Source: Pezicula radicicola (taxonomy: Eukaryota; Ascomycota; Leotiomycetes; Helotiales; Dermateaceae). From it: a stretch of DNA of 64,000 nucleotides. The translations under genes were made by a program, and so were the position numbers. The stretch lies in NCBI GenBank assembly GCA_003008705.1, contig PDUO01000013.1, forward strand, positions 702,702-766,701, written 5' to 3'. Numbering within the stretch: position 1 is the first letter of the stretch; each line of letters starts with the position of its first letter. Of the stretch, positions 1 through 10,945 are shown one piece after another. The notes beneath the pieces are model-generated. The model had not been told where the DNA came from. It did not search any database and worked only from the letters and a program-made list of their open reading frames with translations.

Positions 1-429
1 TACAACTACGTCCATTCAATCCTCATCCTAATGCTATGGATTCTGCCAATCAACCTCCCCATCCTCGTTGTCTGGGTGCATAACCTGGCCGTGCATTGGC
101 TGACACCCTTTTCGTCCCATCACAACGTCCTCTCTATCATGCCATTCATCCTCCTTGTGGAGACCCTCACCAGTGGAAAAATGGTGCCGCGAGTTACCTC
201 CCGCCTCCGATACCTCACAAGCATGTTCTTTTTCTTCATTGCCGTCTACGCCGCAGTTTATGGTGTAACCTATGCGTACATGCTGCACTACCTCGTCAAC
301 TTTGCTGCAGCATGGCTTGTGGCCATCCACTCCTCGACTTCTTCGTGGACATTTGCAGGCCTAGGCTCCATGTTCGAGCCTGAAAGCAACAATATCAATG
401 AGACACGTAAAAGAGGCAAGACGCCCTGA
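1..429 (+). CDS. BST1: GPI inositol-deacylase, C-terminal part (runs off the left edge)
   Basis: The reading frame is open from base 1 to the TGA at 427-429, so only the last 142 residues are present. In this family the enzyme removes the acyl chain from inositol of newly attached GPI anchors in the ER, which allows GPI-protein export and quality control. What is seen is the multi-membrane-spanning C-terminus: the conserved stretch around WVHNLAVHW, the TPFSSHHNVLSIMPFILLVE region, then two hydrophobic segments and a short polar tail. The catalytic lipase serine domain lies outside the window. The recognition rests on the strong match to remembered fungal Bst1/PGAP1 C-termini. No frameshift is seen. 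Confidence 0.9.
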   Translation, partial: YNYVHSILILMLWILPINLPILVVWVHNLAVHWLTPFSSHHNVLSIMPFILLVETLTSGKMVPRVTSRLRYLTSMFFFFIAVYAAVYGVTYAYMLHYLVNFAAAWLVAIHSSTSSWTFAGLGSMFEPESNNINETRKRGKTP

Positions 430-1696
430 ACGAACATGAAGTATTAAGGCCGGCCCATTCATATAAGCTCTCATAATTGACGATTCCAACGACTTCCCAT
501 GTCGCGCAACAGACAGAACATCCTCATTCCGATTCCAATATCCACATTTACCAACTTTTCTTCTGTTACCGGATAGATTCCTTCTTCTTTGGTTCTTCGG
601 CGTTTTTATCAATCGGTTTCTCAGTTTAAATTCTAGCATATGAGCGTGGCGTGCTTTTTAGACTTCATTTCTCTATCGCGTTGTACATACCCCAGGATCA
701 AGGCCAGGGAAAGGCCCACGGTTCGTGGCAGGCGGCTGTTTTTTATCTTCTGCATATGGTAGCGATTGGGAGAATATGACGGCAGCGGGCGCAAGTCTCG
801 CCGTTCGAGACGAGTCTCTCGAGCCGTACGATTTTTGCTTCGCATGGGCATACTTAATGTTTTAATGAGATAAGGTGGATAGGAAGAAAACCGGCGACAG
901 ACTGCTCGGTTTGGGTGGAAAAGTGTATATTGATTGATTGCCAGGATCTTTTGGTGGCAGGTCCAGTAATATATTTGCTGTGGTTACCGGCTCACTTTCG
1001 AGGGCTGGGCTAAGCCTGGGTGATGGCTTGCGGATTGATTGATTGACTGAGAAATAGATGAGGAGAAGGGGATGACAGGAGAGAATAAATGCTATCGAGG
1101 CCTTGGAATATAGACTCCTCAGGATGTGAATACATAACATTCAGTTTTGATCAAACCTTGATGACGTAATTTGCGAACTCGTCCCTTATATTAAATTGTT
1201 GGACTACAGAAAGAAAAGGTTTGCTCAAGTTGACTCACTCAAGGACAGAAAAGTAAACAAGTCAAGCATAGGGCGGGGGTGGATGTAGTTTAGTTTCTGA
1301 ACCTATTTTCTCTTCTGGTCATGTCCCAACAATCCTCTTGGCGTGGGATTACATCACTGATTCGCATACAAATAACGGAATCTTTGAAAGTCATCATAGT
1401 ACTTATATCAAAACTAGCGCCGGAAAGAAATGTCTATGGGACCCCCAAAACTCCTTTGCAGCTGCACTTTGGCGTATGCCTGCCTATTTAACGTGCATCC
1501 ATGTATGTCACCTGAATCTTCTATCCAGTTGATTCGCTCCTCCAGCCCCGTTTCCTTCTGCAAAGCCCTTTTAGCTTCGTAGCGTACAGTCTGTTCCCAA
1601 GTTGACTCTAGCTCACCTCGTGGTGTAAATAGTTCGTCTCAGCTACATATCCCCAGATAACACCCCAAAAACCGAAGTAAGCAGGAAGTTTATGTT
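430..1696. other. intergenic, no gene recognised
   Basis: About 1.27 kb between the BST1 stop and the MFS transporter stop; both genes read into it (BST1 on plus, MFS on minus). Short open frames on both strands are low-complexity, lack recognisable domains and show no convincing splice partners. It probably holds the two 3' untranslated regions. Confidence 0.6.
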
Positions 1697-3755
1697 TCAA
1701 GCGTCGTGATCCTCCAAGTCCCTCTCCTTCTCTTCCCTTTGTCGTTGCTGGTGCATATAGTGAATAGCCCAAAGACTAACAAATAGCCCTACCACACAGG
1801 CTGCAAGAGTTACTAAGTACGCACTGCGATAGCAGACCAAACCCTCGGTGCATTCCCTATCACCGTCGGGCATCACAATGCTATGTTGATCGAAAACGGT
1901 CCCGTAGATCAGGTTGAAGAGATTGCCTGTGAGAACAGGAGCAAGAGTCATGCAGCCCCAGTTTTGGGACAGTCCGTTGATACCGAAAGCTTCAGCTACA
2001 ATGGATGGATAGACGCCAAAAAGGAAGCCATACCCAAGTCCGGTAAGCCCGGAGACGGCTCCTAGGAAGTGTGGGTTGGTAATTGAAAGAGCGAATAGTT
2101 GGGCAACGGAGAAGACCAGGGATGCCAAGACGATGCACCAGACACGACTGGCGTGTAAAACTTTGACAAGGAAATCCGATCCAACACCTAAAGCTCGTTA
2201 ATGCTCTGAACGTAAGACGGATCGGTTAATAGCCTACCACTAGAGAGACGGCCAAGGAAGCTACATATCGAAAGAATGGAGACATGCATTGCCTGCCGTT
2301 TGATAATGAACTCATCGGTAGCGGAATCATCGTAGTGGCGCCATAAAGCGTTTGCCTGCAGATATCAGTTGATGCTCAGATTTCAAGTAGATGGCATGTT
2401 ACTTACATTGTTGCCAATGTTACTGAATAGACAAAGGAATTAGCTTAAGTCGATAAATGATTTTACAAGGTGTAAGACAGATGTCCTTCGAACTTGAAGA
2501 GTGGGTGCAATGTGATACAAGCGGACTTACTTAATTGTCATCAATCCAATGCCTGTTAGTATTCCCATGCTCACAAACAGTAGCCAAAATTCTTTTAACG
2601 GGAGCATGGCCAAGCCCCGAATGTCTACACGATGCGAGCGATCCTTAGCGACAATATACTCTGCAGAGACATCGCCAGGGGTGGATGAAGATTTGGACAT
2701 GAGGGAGGAGGTCTCATCTGTATCGGCGCTGGGAACGATCGCAGGTGCCTCGTCTCCTACACGTTGGGGATTTAGGAAATCTCCGTCGGAATTCGCTGGC
2801 GTGAAGGTTGACTCACCTGGTTCTTCAACAACACTGCGACCTGCATGATGTTTGCTTTCCACTGACTTGGTTCTATATAGCGGGCTGGACTCGACTCTCA
2901 AGACTGCATCTGAGGTCGCTACAGCTGAATAATGTGCATGCGGCAACACACGCAAGAAAAAGAACGACACAAACACCAAGCCAGAAGTTCCAGCTGCTAA
3001 GAGGAAAAGAAAGTCTCCAGTATCGCCAGTTAACACTAGAGAACCGAAGAGGGAGAAGAAGAAAGCACTCAGTCCAAAGGCCGCTAGGGGAATGCCAGTG
3101 GCAGTGCCCCGATGGTGAGGCCAATTGAGAGCTGAAGCCTTGATTGAAGAGGCAAATGCAGCACATCCACCAAGACCAGTGAAAAAGGAGAACATGCAGA
3201 GCAGCGGAACCGATCCGATACCTCTATCATAGGCTTGGTGAAGGGGAAAGTAGCCTCCAGCCAGTAATACGAAACCCAATACCACGGCAGGCCGTGGACC
3301 TTTCCTATCAACCAATATTCCAATAGGGATTCCCATCGAGTACATTCCCAGATTTCCTGACAAGCCCTAAACCACTCAGTATATGTTGTAGGCAGCGGCG
3401 CATGAGTCTTACAATCAAGTTGATTTCTGTCGAAGACAGCTTTAGCTTGTCTTGAAATTGTGGTGCCTATATGTCCAAGAGCCCGGAGTCAGTTCATATT
3501 GTCGATATCTCAGTTCCGACCCCAAATTTATTCACGAGGAATGAGCCAAAGGAAGCCCCTAAAAGGGTAGTTGTGCTCTGGAAACTGGAGTACATACCCA
3601 GGCAGAGAAGACATACTACCATCGTTAGTAAGGTGCGCATTGAAGATAGACCTAGGGGCACATACATTTGTTCCGCATGCCAGTGCTATAAGGGTGGCGG
3701 CGACACTGGAGACGACCCTCGCCGTCGTCAGGGAACGGGGCTCTGCGGTGGTCAT
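1697..3755 (-). CDS. nodulin-like / NFD4-type MFS transporter, seven exons with two microexons
   Basis: Model: complement(join(1697..2187,2238..2355,2407..2422,2531..3366,3413..3466,3598..3615,3666..3755)), 540 residues. Phases agree at every junction and all introns are GT-AG. The N-terminus reads ALACGTN, then YVFSAW on an 18-nt exon, then APQFQDKLKLSSTEINLI, then GLSGNLGMYSMGIPIG. This is the conserved first two helices of the fungal Nodulin-like/Mch1-type major facilitator family (putative plasma-membrane or vacuolar permeases; substrate not predictable). A 16-nt exon encodes NIGNN before ANALWRH. A long polar loop with many Ser/Asp residues lies mid-protein, and the C-terminal half holds six further helices ending in a charged cytosolic tail. 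Start at 3755 chosen because the MTTAEPRSLTTARVV leader directly precedes helix 1. Confidence 0.85.
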
Positions 3756-4266
3756 GTTGTACTTTCGTAGTCGGTTGAGATAGAGAGCTAGGTAAGGTCA
3801 GGATTGTTGAGTTGTGGTTGTGTTTCACTTGTTGAGCATGGCGAGAGGCGTCGAAGAGTTAACCGCAGATACAGACTAGTGAAGGAGGAACATGATGGGG
3901 GTGGAGGATTGCGCTTTCAATGGAATTTGGTTTCGTACGTGGGGGAAGGGAGAAGCAGAATAAATAAATGTAGTCGTGGATGAAGTACGGAGTACAGTAC
4001 GTCGACCTACGGAGAGGAGAGTTGCTTATCGTAATTTACAGGGGGGAACTGCGCCTTCGGGAGGTCGGCTTCAGCAGCCCTGAGCCCTTCAAATAGAAGT
4101 TCGGGCAATGACCTGGTGGAGACACTGCGGGCGGTGGCCCTGGGACTCTGTACTCCTGAACTCCTGGACTCCTGGACTCCTGGCTCCTGGACTGCTGGAG
4201 AGTGGCATGTGAATCCCTCAATATTCAGGCGCAACAATAATGGCCTCCCAGAAGAAAACCCAACTA
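3756..4266. other. MFS 5' flank containing an 8-bp minisatellite
   Basis: Upstream region of the transporter running up to the island boundary. It includes a minisatellite at about 4153-4200. No gene recognised. Confidence 0.6.
4153..4200. repeat. minisatellite, about six copies of an 8-bp unit (CTCCTGGA)
   Basis: Direct reading shows CTCCTGGA-type units repeated about six times with small changes (one unit lacks a base, one has CTGCTGGA). It lies just outside the left inverted repeat of the island. Confidence 0.85.
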
Positions 4267-4312
4267 ACGTCTCTCCCTGCGTGCCGAGACGCCCCCTGTA
4301 ACGAGACAAATC
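4267..4312. repeat. left terminal inverted repeat
   Basis: 46 bp beginning ACGTCTCTCCC and ending GAGACAAATC. It matches the reverse complement of 13581-13626 at 45 of 46 positions (A at 4308 versus G). The match stops abruptly on both sides, with TA outside. Confidence 0.85.
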
Positions 4313-5906
4313 GTAGGTACTTCGAGTTCAAGCGATATAAAATCTATGAACGCTCCAAAATTTCTATTTATTTTCATTTCAGTTGTATTGTATACCTCCC
4401 CTGAATACTCCTGACTTATCAATTCCGAAAATTATTAACGCGTCGTCGCCGCCCCTTGAATTTACAGAGAGCCTCCTTTTATACTATAATAAGACCCCTT
4501 GATGTGCGACACCACCATTGAGCTTTTTTCACCTTTCAAACACATAGATCGATTGAATATGGATATCCAGGTTCTATTATAATGCTAAAATGCTATTGCC
4601 ACTCTTGTGGCGGCTGGGGTATGGCCTATCACACAACGTCGCCACTAAGGATGATACCTCCTCTAATTAAGCGATCAAGGATCCTGGTCAGTGGCGGTGT
4701 GGCCATAGTAATCTCGGTAAAAGTTTAATTAAATTTGTGGCTGCTAAATGTGAGGCTGCGACGTGTGTGGCTGCTTAAGGAATCAGCTGACGCGGGTGAA
4801 AATCGGCTTTTAGGATCATCGGCAACTTTTGGATCACATAGACGATGCACCAAATCTACATGAGCCATTTCCATCATTACTCCACCACCATAATGTATCT
4901 GGCTTATCAAGTATCTTTCAGGAAAAAGTCACCTTTCATGATCCGCCGTCAAGATACTGACGACTGCGCGGTCATCTTACTAGATCTTGATTCTCCTTCT
5001 GCCAGTTCGAGAATCTATCAATCACTCGTTTCCTCCATCGAAATCGTCTTCTCCCCCAGTATCACGAATCGATCCAATCCTTAGTATGAGAAATTGATAA
5101 ACAAGCTCGAGGTTCGTTGGCTATCTTGTCATGGATATGACTCTGAAGGGTACCCTCGAACACTCCTCCTCAACAAAGAGAATACAGATGTAATATTGAG
5201 GTTAATTCTTGTACGACAAGGAACGGATATTATTGAGGTAACAGTAGAGACGGATGAAGAGAAGATGAACAGGCTTAGCGACAATCGGTAATGGTAATAT
5301 CGAAACTTCCAGTTGCTAGTACAATGTAGATATAATCAATGCCTCAGATGAGGGAGGTAGTGAAGACAGTAGAAGATGAAGGAGGCGTGGGCATAAAACA
5401 CCTTGGATACCATCGAGCGAGGGATTTTATACAGAGTGGTTTCGTTGCACTTATTACTGTACCCAGAACGAACCTCTTCGATTTTCAGCCAAAGCCTCCA
5501 AGGGGAATCCGTTCCTGCTGCAAAATTGCTGACGAACTCGAAGATGACCTTATAGATGACAGAGTCCCTAAGGGTCGAAAGACTGCTGGGAGAAGCCCAG
5601 TATTGGTACACAAGACAACGATGACTTGGCAGACACGTTGTGACCAGTTCAGATGATGACAACATAGCTAGACGGTGACGTACACGGCGATAAGAGGCAA
5701 CACTTCAAAAGACACAGAATAAAGGTACAACGATGGCGAGCACGATAATGGCGAGTACAAGATACAACCAACCTTACGAAGAACCAACAAAGATTAACAT
5801 TAACTCTACTGTATAGTAACAAGTCTCGAAGCCAGCCTAAGCTTACTTCAGCCGAGGATCAGTCTATCGACTCTATTACAACGTCGTACAGCAGTCTCCT
5901 CTTCTG
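4313..5906. other. AT-rich island DNA, no gene recognised
   Basis: About 1.6 kb between the left inverted repeat and the transposase stop. Short frames at roughly 4845-5084 and 5339-5656 do not resemble known proteins. The stretch may be 3' flank of the transposase or decayed transposon sequence. Nothing firm is seen. Confidence 0.5.
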
Positions 5907-7703
5907 TTAATACATCTGCGCCACTGGAGCTCTCCACGGTTCTGGCTCAATCTCATCCTCAGTAATCTGTGTTCTACTAGCCTGCATCACCAAGGAACTC
6001 GCTGGCTTGGGGGCATTGCTCGTCCGCGCCATCTTGTTCGTTGGCTCTGGCGGCTCAAGTTCTGCACTCTTACGCTTCCGCCCACGTCTCGTCGTGTCTG
6101 CAGTGTCTTCCTCTGCCTCGGGCGGACTACTCTTGCTCTTCCGACCGCGTTTTCCCTTGCCTTTAGCTGCTTGGGCAGAATCTTTTACGACACGCTTTGC
6201 TCGTGCTTCCTCAAGGTCCTCATAGCTCATAACCTTCGCCTTTCCTAGTACCAACGACTTCGTCGATCGTCGAACCTTGGCTTCGTTATTAATCGTAGTT
6301 AGGAGTTGAATTCGATCCTCCTGCAGGATGCTCATGGCAGAGGATTTTTGGAAAGCTTTGGTACCAATCTGCAAGTGCCTCGCTAGGTTCTGTTTGCTCG
6401 TTTCATCAAGTGCATGAGCATGCCGTTGGATAATTAGGTTCTGCAGCGACATAAAAGCCTCTGCTGACACTGGCGTTACAGGCGTCTGCGGTTCTACGTC
6501 TTGCCGACAAGACCCTACCTTCACCTCATCGGCTCTTGGAATGGCTGGTTCAGCTAGGGGGGCGGGCATACTTCTGAGCACCCTATCTGGATTGAACGGG
6601 AACAAACCACTTGCAGCGAAGCCGGCTTTAATATTTTTGGGCGTAAATGCTTTTTCTCTTGCGGGGCTATACAGAGAGGTGAAGTGCTCCTTGCTGATCG
6701 TATTTACACCTCCTTGTTCGAGTCGATCAACCTGGTCACGATAAGCTGCCTTGAGTGGAGCAAACGCTGCCACATCACAAGGCTGGAGTTTGTGGGAGGT
6801 GTGGGAGGGGAGACGACATAGAAGAATATTGTTCTCGAAACAGAACTCTAAGATTTCGAGGGTCTCGTGCGTTCCAAAGCCGTCGCAGATCAAGACGCGT
6901 GGTTTCTTATTAGCTCGTTCCTTGGTTTCGGGATCAAATATACGCTTGAGCCACTCTAAGCTGATCTTAGAGTCGGTATATCCAGAGTCGGAGAACGCAT
7001 ACTGCCATCTAGGGGTAGGGAACGTTGTCCAATTACTTCGATGGGTACTCGCTGGCCAGATAATCATAGGGTTTAGATACCTACCATCACCACTAATGCA
7101 TTCGATCGCAGTCACGGTTGTGCGCTTGACTCGCGCACCTCTATAGTCTCGCATGTCGTGCTTACTTACAAGGACTTTGACAGAGCCTGGCATGGATAGC
7201 ATCACTCCAGTCTCGTCCATATTATATACATTCTCGGCCAGGACAGCCGGATCTTGTAATATATCTTTAATCACCTCAAACCAGTGTGTGATCTTCCTAT
7301 AGATGTTTTTCTCGTGACGGTTCCAGTCTAACGCCTTGACTCTCCGTGCTAGTAATATTGGATGGCGTTTTTCTAGAGCCTTTGCCCAGTTATGACCAGG
7401 AGCTTTGAGAGGCCTTTCGGTGGCAGGTCGATGGCGGGTGACGCTATAGGCTAGTGAAGGGATAAACTTCATACATATCGGATATCCAAGGTTAGACATT
7501 TTAAGTAGATACTTAACGATAACCTCTTCTTCGTATGGTTGGAGGTACTGTTGGCCTCGCCCCTTCTCTTCTATCGAGGGTCGTCCGCGAGCACGATGAT
7601 GGAGTGTAGAATGAGGGACGTTGCCATGATCTACAAGAGTACGGTATGATCTAGGTACGCCAAGAGGTACGCCTTGCGCTAGGACTTGACTGGCTCTGTC
7701 CAT
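5907..7703 (-). CDS. Fot1/pogo-like transposase (HTH + DDE_1), intact reading frame
   Basis: 598 residues from the ATG at 7703; the open frame extends upstream to 7931, but that extra part does not look conserved. In order: a psq/CENP-B-type helix-turn-helix region (around VPHSTLHHRARGRPS), a linker with KRHPILLARRVKALDWNR, then the DDE_1 catalytic core. Catalytic acidic residues are visible in YNMDETGV (D163), LICDGFGTHET (D274) and LQPCDVAAF (D310). D274 and D310 are separated by 35 residues, the pogo-family DDxD pattern. The C-terminus is basic, with KGKGKRGRKSK and RRGRKRK, likely nuclear-localisation or DNA-binding tails. The uninterrupted frame suggests recent activity or recent arrival. 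Cut-and-paste transposition at TA sites is the family activity. Confidence 0.88.
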   Translation of the reverse strand: MDRASQVLAQGVPLGVPRSYRTLVDHGNVPHSTLHHRARGRPSIEEKGRGQQYLQPYEEEVIVKYLLKMSNLGYPICMKFIPSLAYSVTRHRPATERPLKAPGHNWAKALEKRHPILLARRVKALDWNRHEKNIYRKITHWFEVIKDILQDPAVLAENVYNMDETGVMLSMPGSVKVLVSKHDMRDYRGARVKRTTVTAIECISGDGRYLNPMIIWPASTHRSNWTTFPTPRWQYAFSDSGYTDSKISLEWLKRIFDPETKERANKKPRVLICDGFGTHETLEILEFCFENNILLCRLPSHTSHKLQPCDVAAFAPLKAAYRDQVDRLEQGGVNTISKEHFTSLYSPAREKAFTPKNIKAGFAASGLFPFNPDRVLRSMPAPLAEPAIPRADEVKVGSCRQDVEPQTPVTPVSAEAFMSLQNLIIQRHAHALDETSKQNLARHLQIGTKAFQKSSAMSILQEDRIQLLTTINNEAKVRRSTKSLVLGKAKVMSYEDLEEARAKRVVKDSAQAAKGKGKRGRKSKSSPPEAEEDTADTTRRGRKRKSAELEPPEPTNKMARTSNAPKPASSLVMQASRTQITEDEIEPEPWRAPVAQMY

Positions 7704-7882
7704 ATTATCCTGCCATCGCGATGGTGATGTAGAAGGAGACAACAGTGCAGTGGTTCGGCAACTACGGGACTGTTGCGCACGTGGCACGGAATGTTCGAGA
7801 AACCTGCTATAAATAGAATGGGCACCTCTCCATTTTACCACGATGTACCAAGACTGCTCAGTGATATCGCTTTTTATTACGT

Positions 7883-7922
7883 GGGTGCCAGCCTGCGGCC
7901 CGCAAGAAGCCTTCGAAATCGT
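7883..7922. repeat. dispersed repeat, copy B (upstream of HET gene)
   Basis: A 40-bp stretch starting GGGTGCCAGCCTGCGGC reappears at 10906-10945 in the same orientation. It lies between the divergent transposase and HET genes. Five of the six differences between the copies are C/T or G/A. Confidence 0.8.
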
Positions 7923-8047
7923 GTCAAGCATAAAACCTGCGACTGGTGGCTGTTCTCTATATCAAGCTCAGGCACATGAAAAAACGGTCTCTTACCGCTC
8001 GTGGCCATGGACTAGACTAATTTTGGGAATAAAGTTTTTCCGAAGCC

Positions 8048-8125
8048 CGCGCCTCCACTTCTTGTCGAGGAGCCTTCTCACCAAGCTTCCAGCTTATTTC
8101 GAACACATTCAGCTTATTTCGAAGG
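8048..8125. repeat. degenerate dispersed repeat, copy C
   Basis: A CCGAAG..GCGCC..CTTCTTGTCGAGGAGCC segment followed by two ATTTCGAA-containing units. It resembles the sequence around 11078-11147 downstream of the HET gene. Alignment by eye, with several gaps. Confidence 0.5.
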
Positions 8126-8180
8126 TACTCACAGGTCTGCACATTGATCAACCTGATCTATTTCCACTCAAATAACCGTC

Positions 8181-10332
8181 ATGACGTTAGCAAGCACACC
8201 TCCATGTTCTTATAATAGCTACAACCCAAAGATCTCTTTAGATTCCAGCGCACTCCCGATTTCCCATAGGCTTTCAAGCAGGCCGTGCTCTGGCTGCAGT
8301 TCGTTGTCCATAGATAAACTCAGAAAATCTGCTAGCATAAGCCTGAAAGAAAACTTCTCTGGCCTTGACAGAGCTCAGCTTCTTAGCGAATGTGTCAAGA
8401 CACCACCCATATTTCTCAACTTCCAGCGGATACAACACGCCCGTTCATCATGTCCGCTATGTATGATGATCTTCAGCGAGATACAAGAGAAAATACTAGT
8501 CGGCGAAGAAGTAATTTTGGCCTATAGATGTGAAGATCTTGAGAATAAATTAGAAAGTGTTTGGATTTATCACACTTCAAATCCTCATCCCCTTGCAAAG
8601 GTCTACTGTCATGCAAATGAAGGTCAGTTTACTTCGAGCCCAGATTCTAACCTATCATAAATGTATAACAAAGCTCTCAGGATCCTATGCTAGCCAGCAC
8701 GTAGCCTATCGGCCAATCAGTCCGCCGCGATCAGAGACGGCAATAAGTAGAATCAAGAGTTGGATCCAGGACTGCTCCACTAACCACACTGAGTGCATGT
8801 TGGCACTCTCTGGTACTTTACTGGACTACGTACCGATGCTTCCCACCCGAGTTCTCGATGTCCAAAATTATCCATTTTCACTTCGCCTGATCATTTCAAA
8901 TAGCAAGAAGGCTAATTATGTAGCACTGAGCCACTGCTGGGGCGGGAAATTACAGCTACGTACCACGAAAGAGACGCTAGCTCGACACCAGGAGCACATC
9001 TCTTGCGAAGATCTTTCAGAAACGATCCGAGACGCCGCTTGGGTCACAAAAGCGCTGGACATAAGCTACCTTTGGGTCGACTGCCTTTGCATTATTCAAG
9101 AAGATGAAGTTGACTTCGATCAAGAGTCTCGCCGAATGGCATCTGTATACGAGCATTCATTCCTGACAATCGCAGCAACAGGCGCCAGAGATGGGACAGG
9201 CGGCCTTTTCATTCGGTCACCCAAGGAGTCATACGTAGAAGTGCCATGCGATCCTGAAGACTCCACGCTCGGCTACATGTATTTAGGGCCCCAAAAGGAA
9301 CCGGAAGAGACCATATTTGGAGCGCCGCTTAACAAACGAGGATGGGTTCTTCAGGAAAACATCTTCGCTCGTCGGACCGTACATTTTGCATCCAACCAAG
9401 TTTATTGGGAGTGCCATGAGACCTTCATGGGCGAAGACAATACCTCGGTAACGAGTGCTGCAGACATGGTTTTTCCAAACCGGGCACTTCTTAGCTACGT
9501 TCTCGATGGCTTCAGGGGCGTTCGTCGGAGTGCAAATTCCAAGGAAATCAACGATATGAACAAGTTCGTCGATGTCTACAGTATTTGGACTCAATTGGTT
9601 AGGTACTACTCAACGCGCGAACTGACTAATGTAAATGATAAGCTTCCTGCCATCTGTTCCCTTTCTCTCGAGCTCGAACGCATCCTCGGCCGCCCGTTCA
9701 AATTCCACGAAGGAGTATTGTTTGGCCCACCGTACGTCGAGCTACAAGGTCTCCTCTGGCGGGCGCAACAGGGCGCTTCATTGCAGAGACCGGCACAGCG
9801 ACGCGCTCCATCATGGTCGTGGGCCTCATTGGACGGAGCAATAGATTTCATCGACATGATATGTGAAAACCGTCACATATACTGGTTTGTAGACCTGTGG
9901 CATCCATGTGACAAAGATCTGAAAGTGCTGGGTGTTCGTGCCCATCGACCTACTAAAACGACCTCTTGTCAAGCTCTCCTGCTGGAAGGCACGGCTCTCG
10001 AATGCTTCGCAACCAAAGGTTCTCACTATGGTCCTGGCGGCCAGCACGGCAATAATCAACTAGCTCGTGTCTACAATGAGCAAGGCGAATGCATAGAAGG
10101 AGAACTACACTACGATGTGACAAGCGACCAACCCGATCGAGTCTGGCTCGTCCCCGTTTTCACACGCTGGAGAAGCAAGGACGCAGCCTCGCCTGTGTAC
10201 TATTGCCTAATGGTCAAAGAAGCCGTTGGTCATCCTTTCAAGGGCCGTGTTTTTGAAAGGGTAGGCGCGGGAATGGTCCTTGACGTGAAGTGGTTTTGCA
10301 GCTGTGAGAGAGGCTTTTTAGCGCTTGTCTGA
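8181..10332 (+). CDS. HET-domain (heterokaryon incompatibility) protein
   Basis: join(8181..8622,8681..10332), 697 residues. The 58-nt intron has a GTCAGT donor, a CTAAC branch motif and a CAG acceptor, and joins phase-correctly to give EGSYASQ. The N-terminus has two CxxC pairs (CSGC, CPLC) as often found ahead of fungal HET domains. The HET domain follows: block 1 YVALSHCWGG (residues 227-236), block 2 WVDCLCIIQ (279-287) and block 3 from about EHSFLTIAATGARDGTGGLF (305-324), then RGWVLQEN and the YWECHE block. HET domains act as toxic NADase/TIR-like or signalling modules that trigger cell death on non-self recognition; the partner is unknown here. Frame is intact. Repeat copies sit on both sides, suggesting it moved or expanded with surrounding mobile DNA. 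Confidence 0.88.
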
Positions 10333-10632
10333 CAGGCAAGATGGCGAAGGGCTAGTGACTTCTTTCTCCACGCATGGATGCTTACTTGGTGTACGCTTTA
10401 CCAAAAGTGTTAGTCTGCCAATTTCGAAGGCATTATACCAGCCGCATCACCATCTGTTCAACCGCCTAGCTGGATTTGTGCGGAGTTTTTCTCTAACTTA
10501 GGTATTTCCTACCGATATGTACCGGCTTCTGTGTCTCTCAGAATATTACGCGTGCTCATTGGCAGCCTTGTAAGACACCTTCAAAATTTGCAATATTCGT
10601 TTCTAACTCCTATCAGCTCTAATACACTCAGT
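10333..10632. other. HET 3' flank with an ATTTCGAAGGCATT repeat motif
   Basis: Spacer between the HET gene and the SesA fragment. A copy of ATTTCGAAGGCATTA is at 10421-10435; the same core occurs at 10884-10897 and a related one at 8116-8125. No gene seen. Confidence 0.6.
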
Positions 10633-10869
10633 ATGTCCGGCGTCGGCAAAGCATGCCTTGTCCTCGGAATAATCTCTTCTATCATTTCAATCATCAATAC
10701 TACCAAGCAAGTGTACGAGGCTATTAAGGACGAAGTGGCCATTACAACGAATTACAAGAGATCAGCAACGATACTCTCTCTTATCTCGAAACTCCTCGAA
10801 GATGCGGAAAGATACGTCAATAACGCGGCGGACTATTCTCTCTCTCTTTTCGAAGAACCTTTTTATTAA
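10633..10869 (+). pseudogene. truncated SesA/NACHT-associated N-terminal domain fragment
   Basis: From the ATG at 10633 the translation begins MSGVGKACLVLGIISSIISI and continues through TTKQVYEAIKDE and LISKLLEDAERYV. This strongly resembles the N-terminal SesA-type domain (about the first 60-70 residues) of fungal NLR-like STAND proteins, a helical death-inducing domain. After about 70 residues the frame runs into the dispersed repeat that starts near 10846 and stops at 10869. No NACHT, NB-ARC or repeat domain follows. So it is either a relic cut off by repeat insertion or a very short stand-alone protein; the relic reading is favoured. Confidence 0.6.
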
Positions 10870-10945
10870 GCTTGCGGCTAAAAATTTCGAAGGCATTTGG
10901 TAAATGGGTGCCAGCCTGCGGCTTACACGAAGCCTTCAAAATTGT
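10846..10945. repeat. dispersed repeat, copy A
   Basis: The first half (10846-10894, CTTTTCGAAGAACC...TTTCGAAGGC) matches 11101-11147. The second half (10906-10945) matches 7883-7922. The junction truncates the SesA reading frame. Confidence 0.75.

Noticed and set aside
633..1140. Minus-strand open frames near BST1
   Set aside because: No domain, no splice partners, low-complexity Ser/Leu composition; taken as chance frames in 3' flank.
7704..7931. Upstream extension of the transposase frame
   Set aside because: The extra 76 codons do not resemble the family N-terminus and overlap the divergent promoter; start at 7703 preferred.
10531..10632. Upstream in-frame start for the SesA fragment
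   Set aside because: The first 34 codons are not SesA-like; the domain begins at the ATG at 10633.
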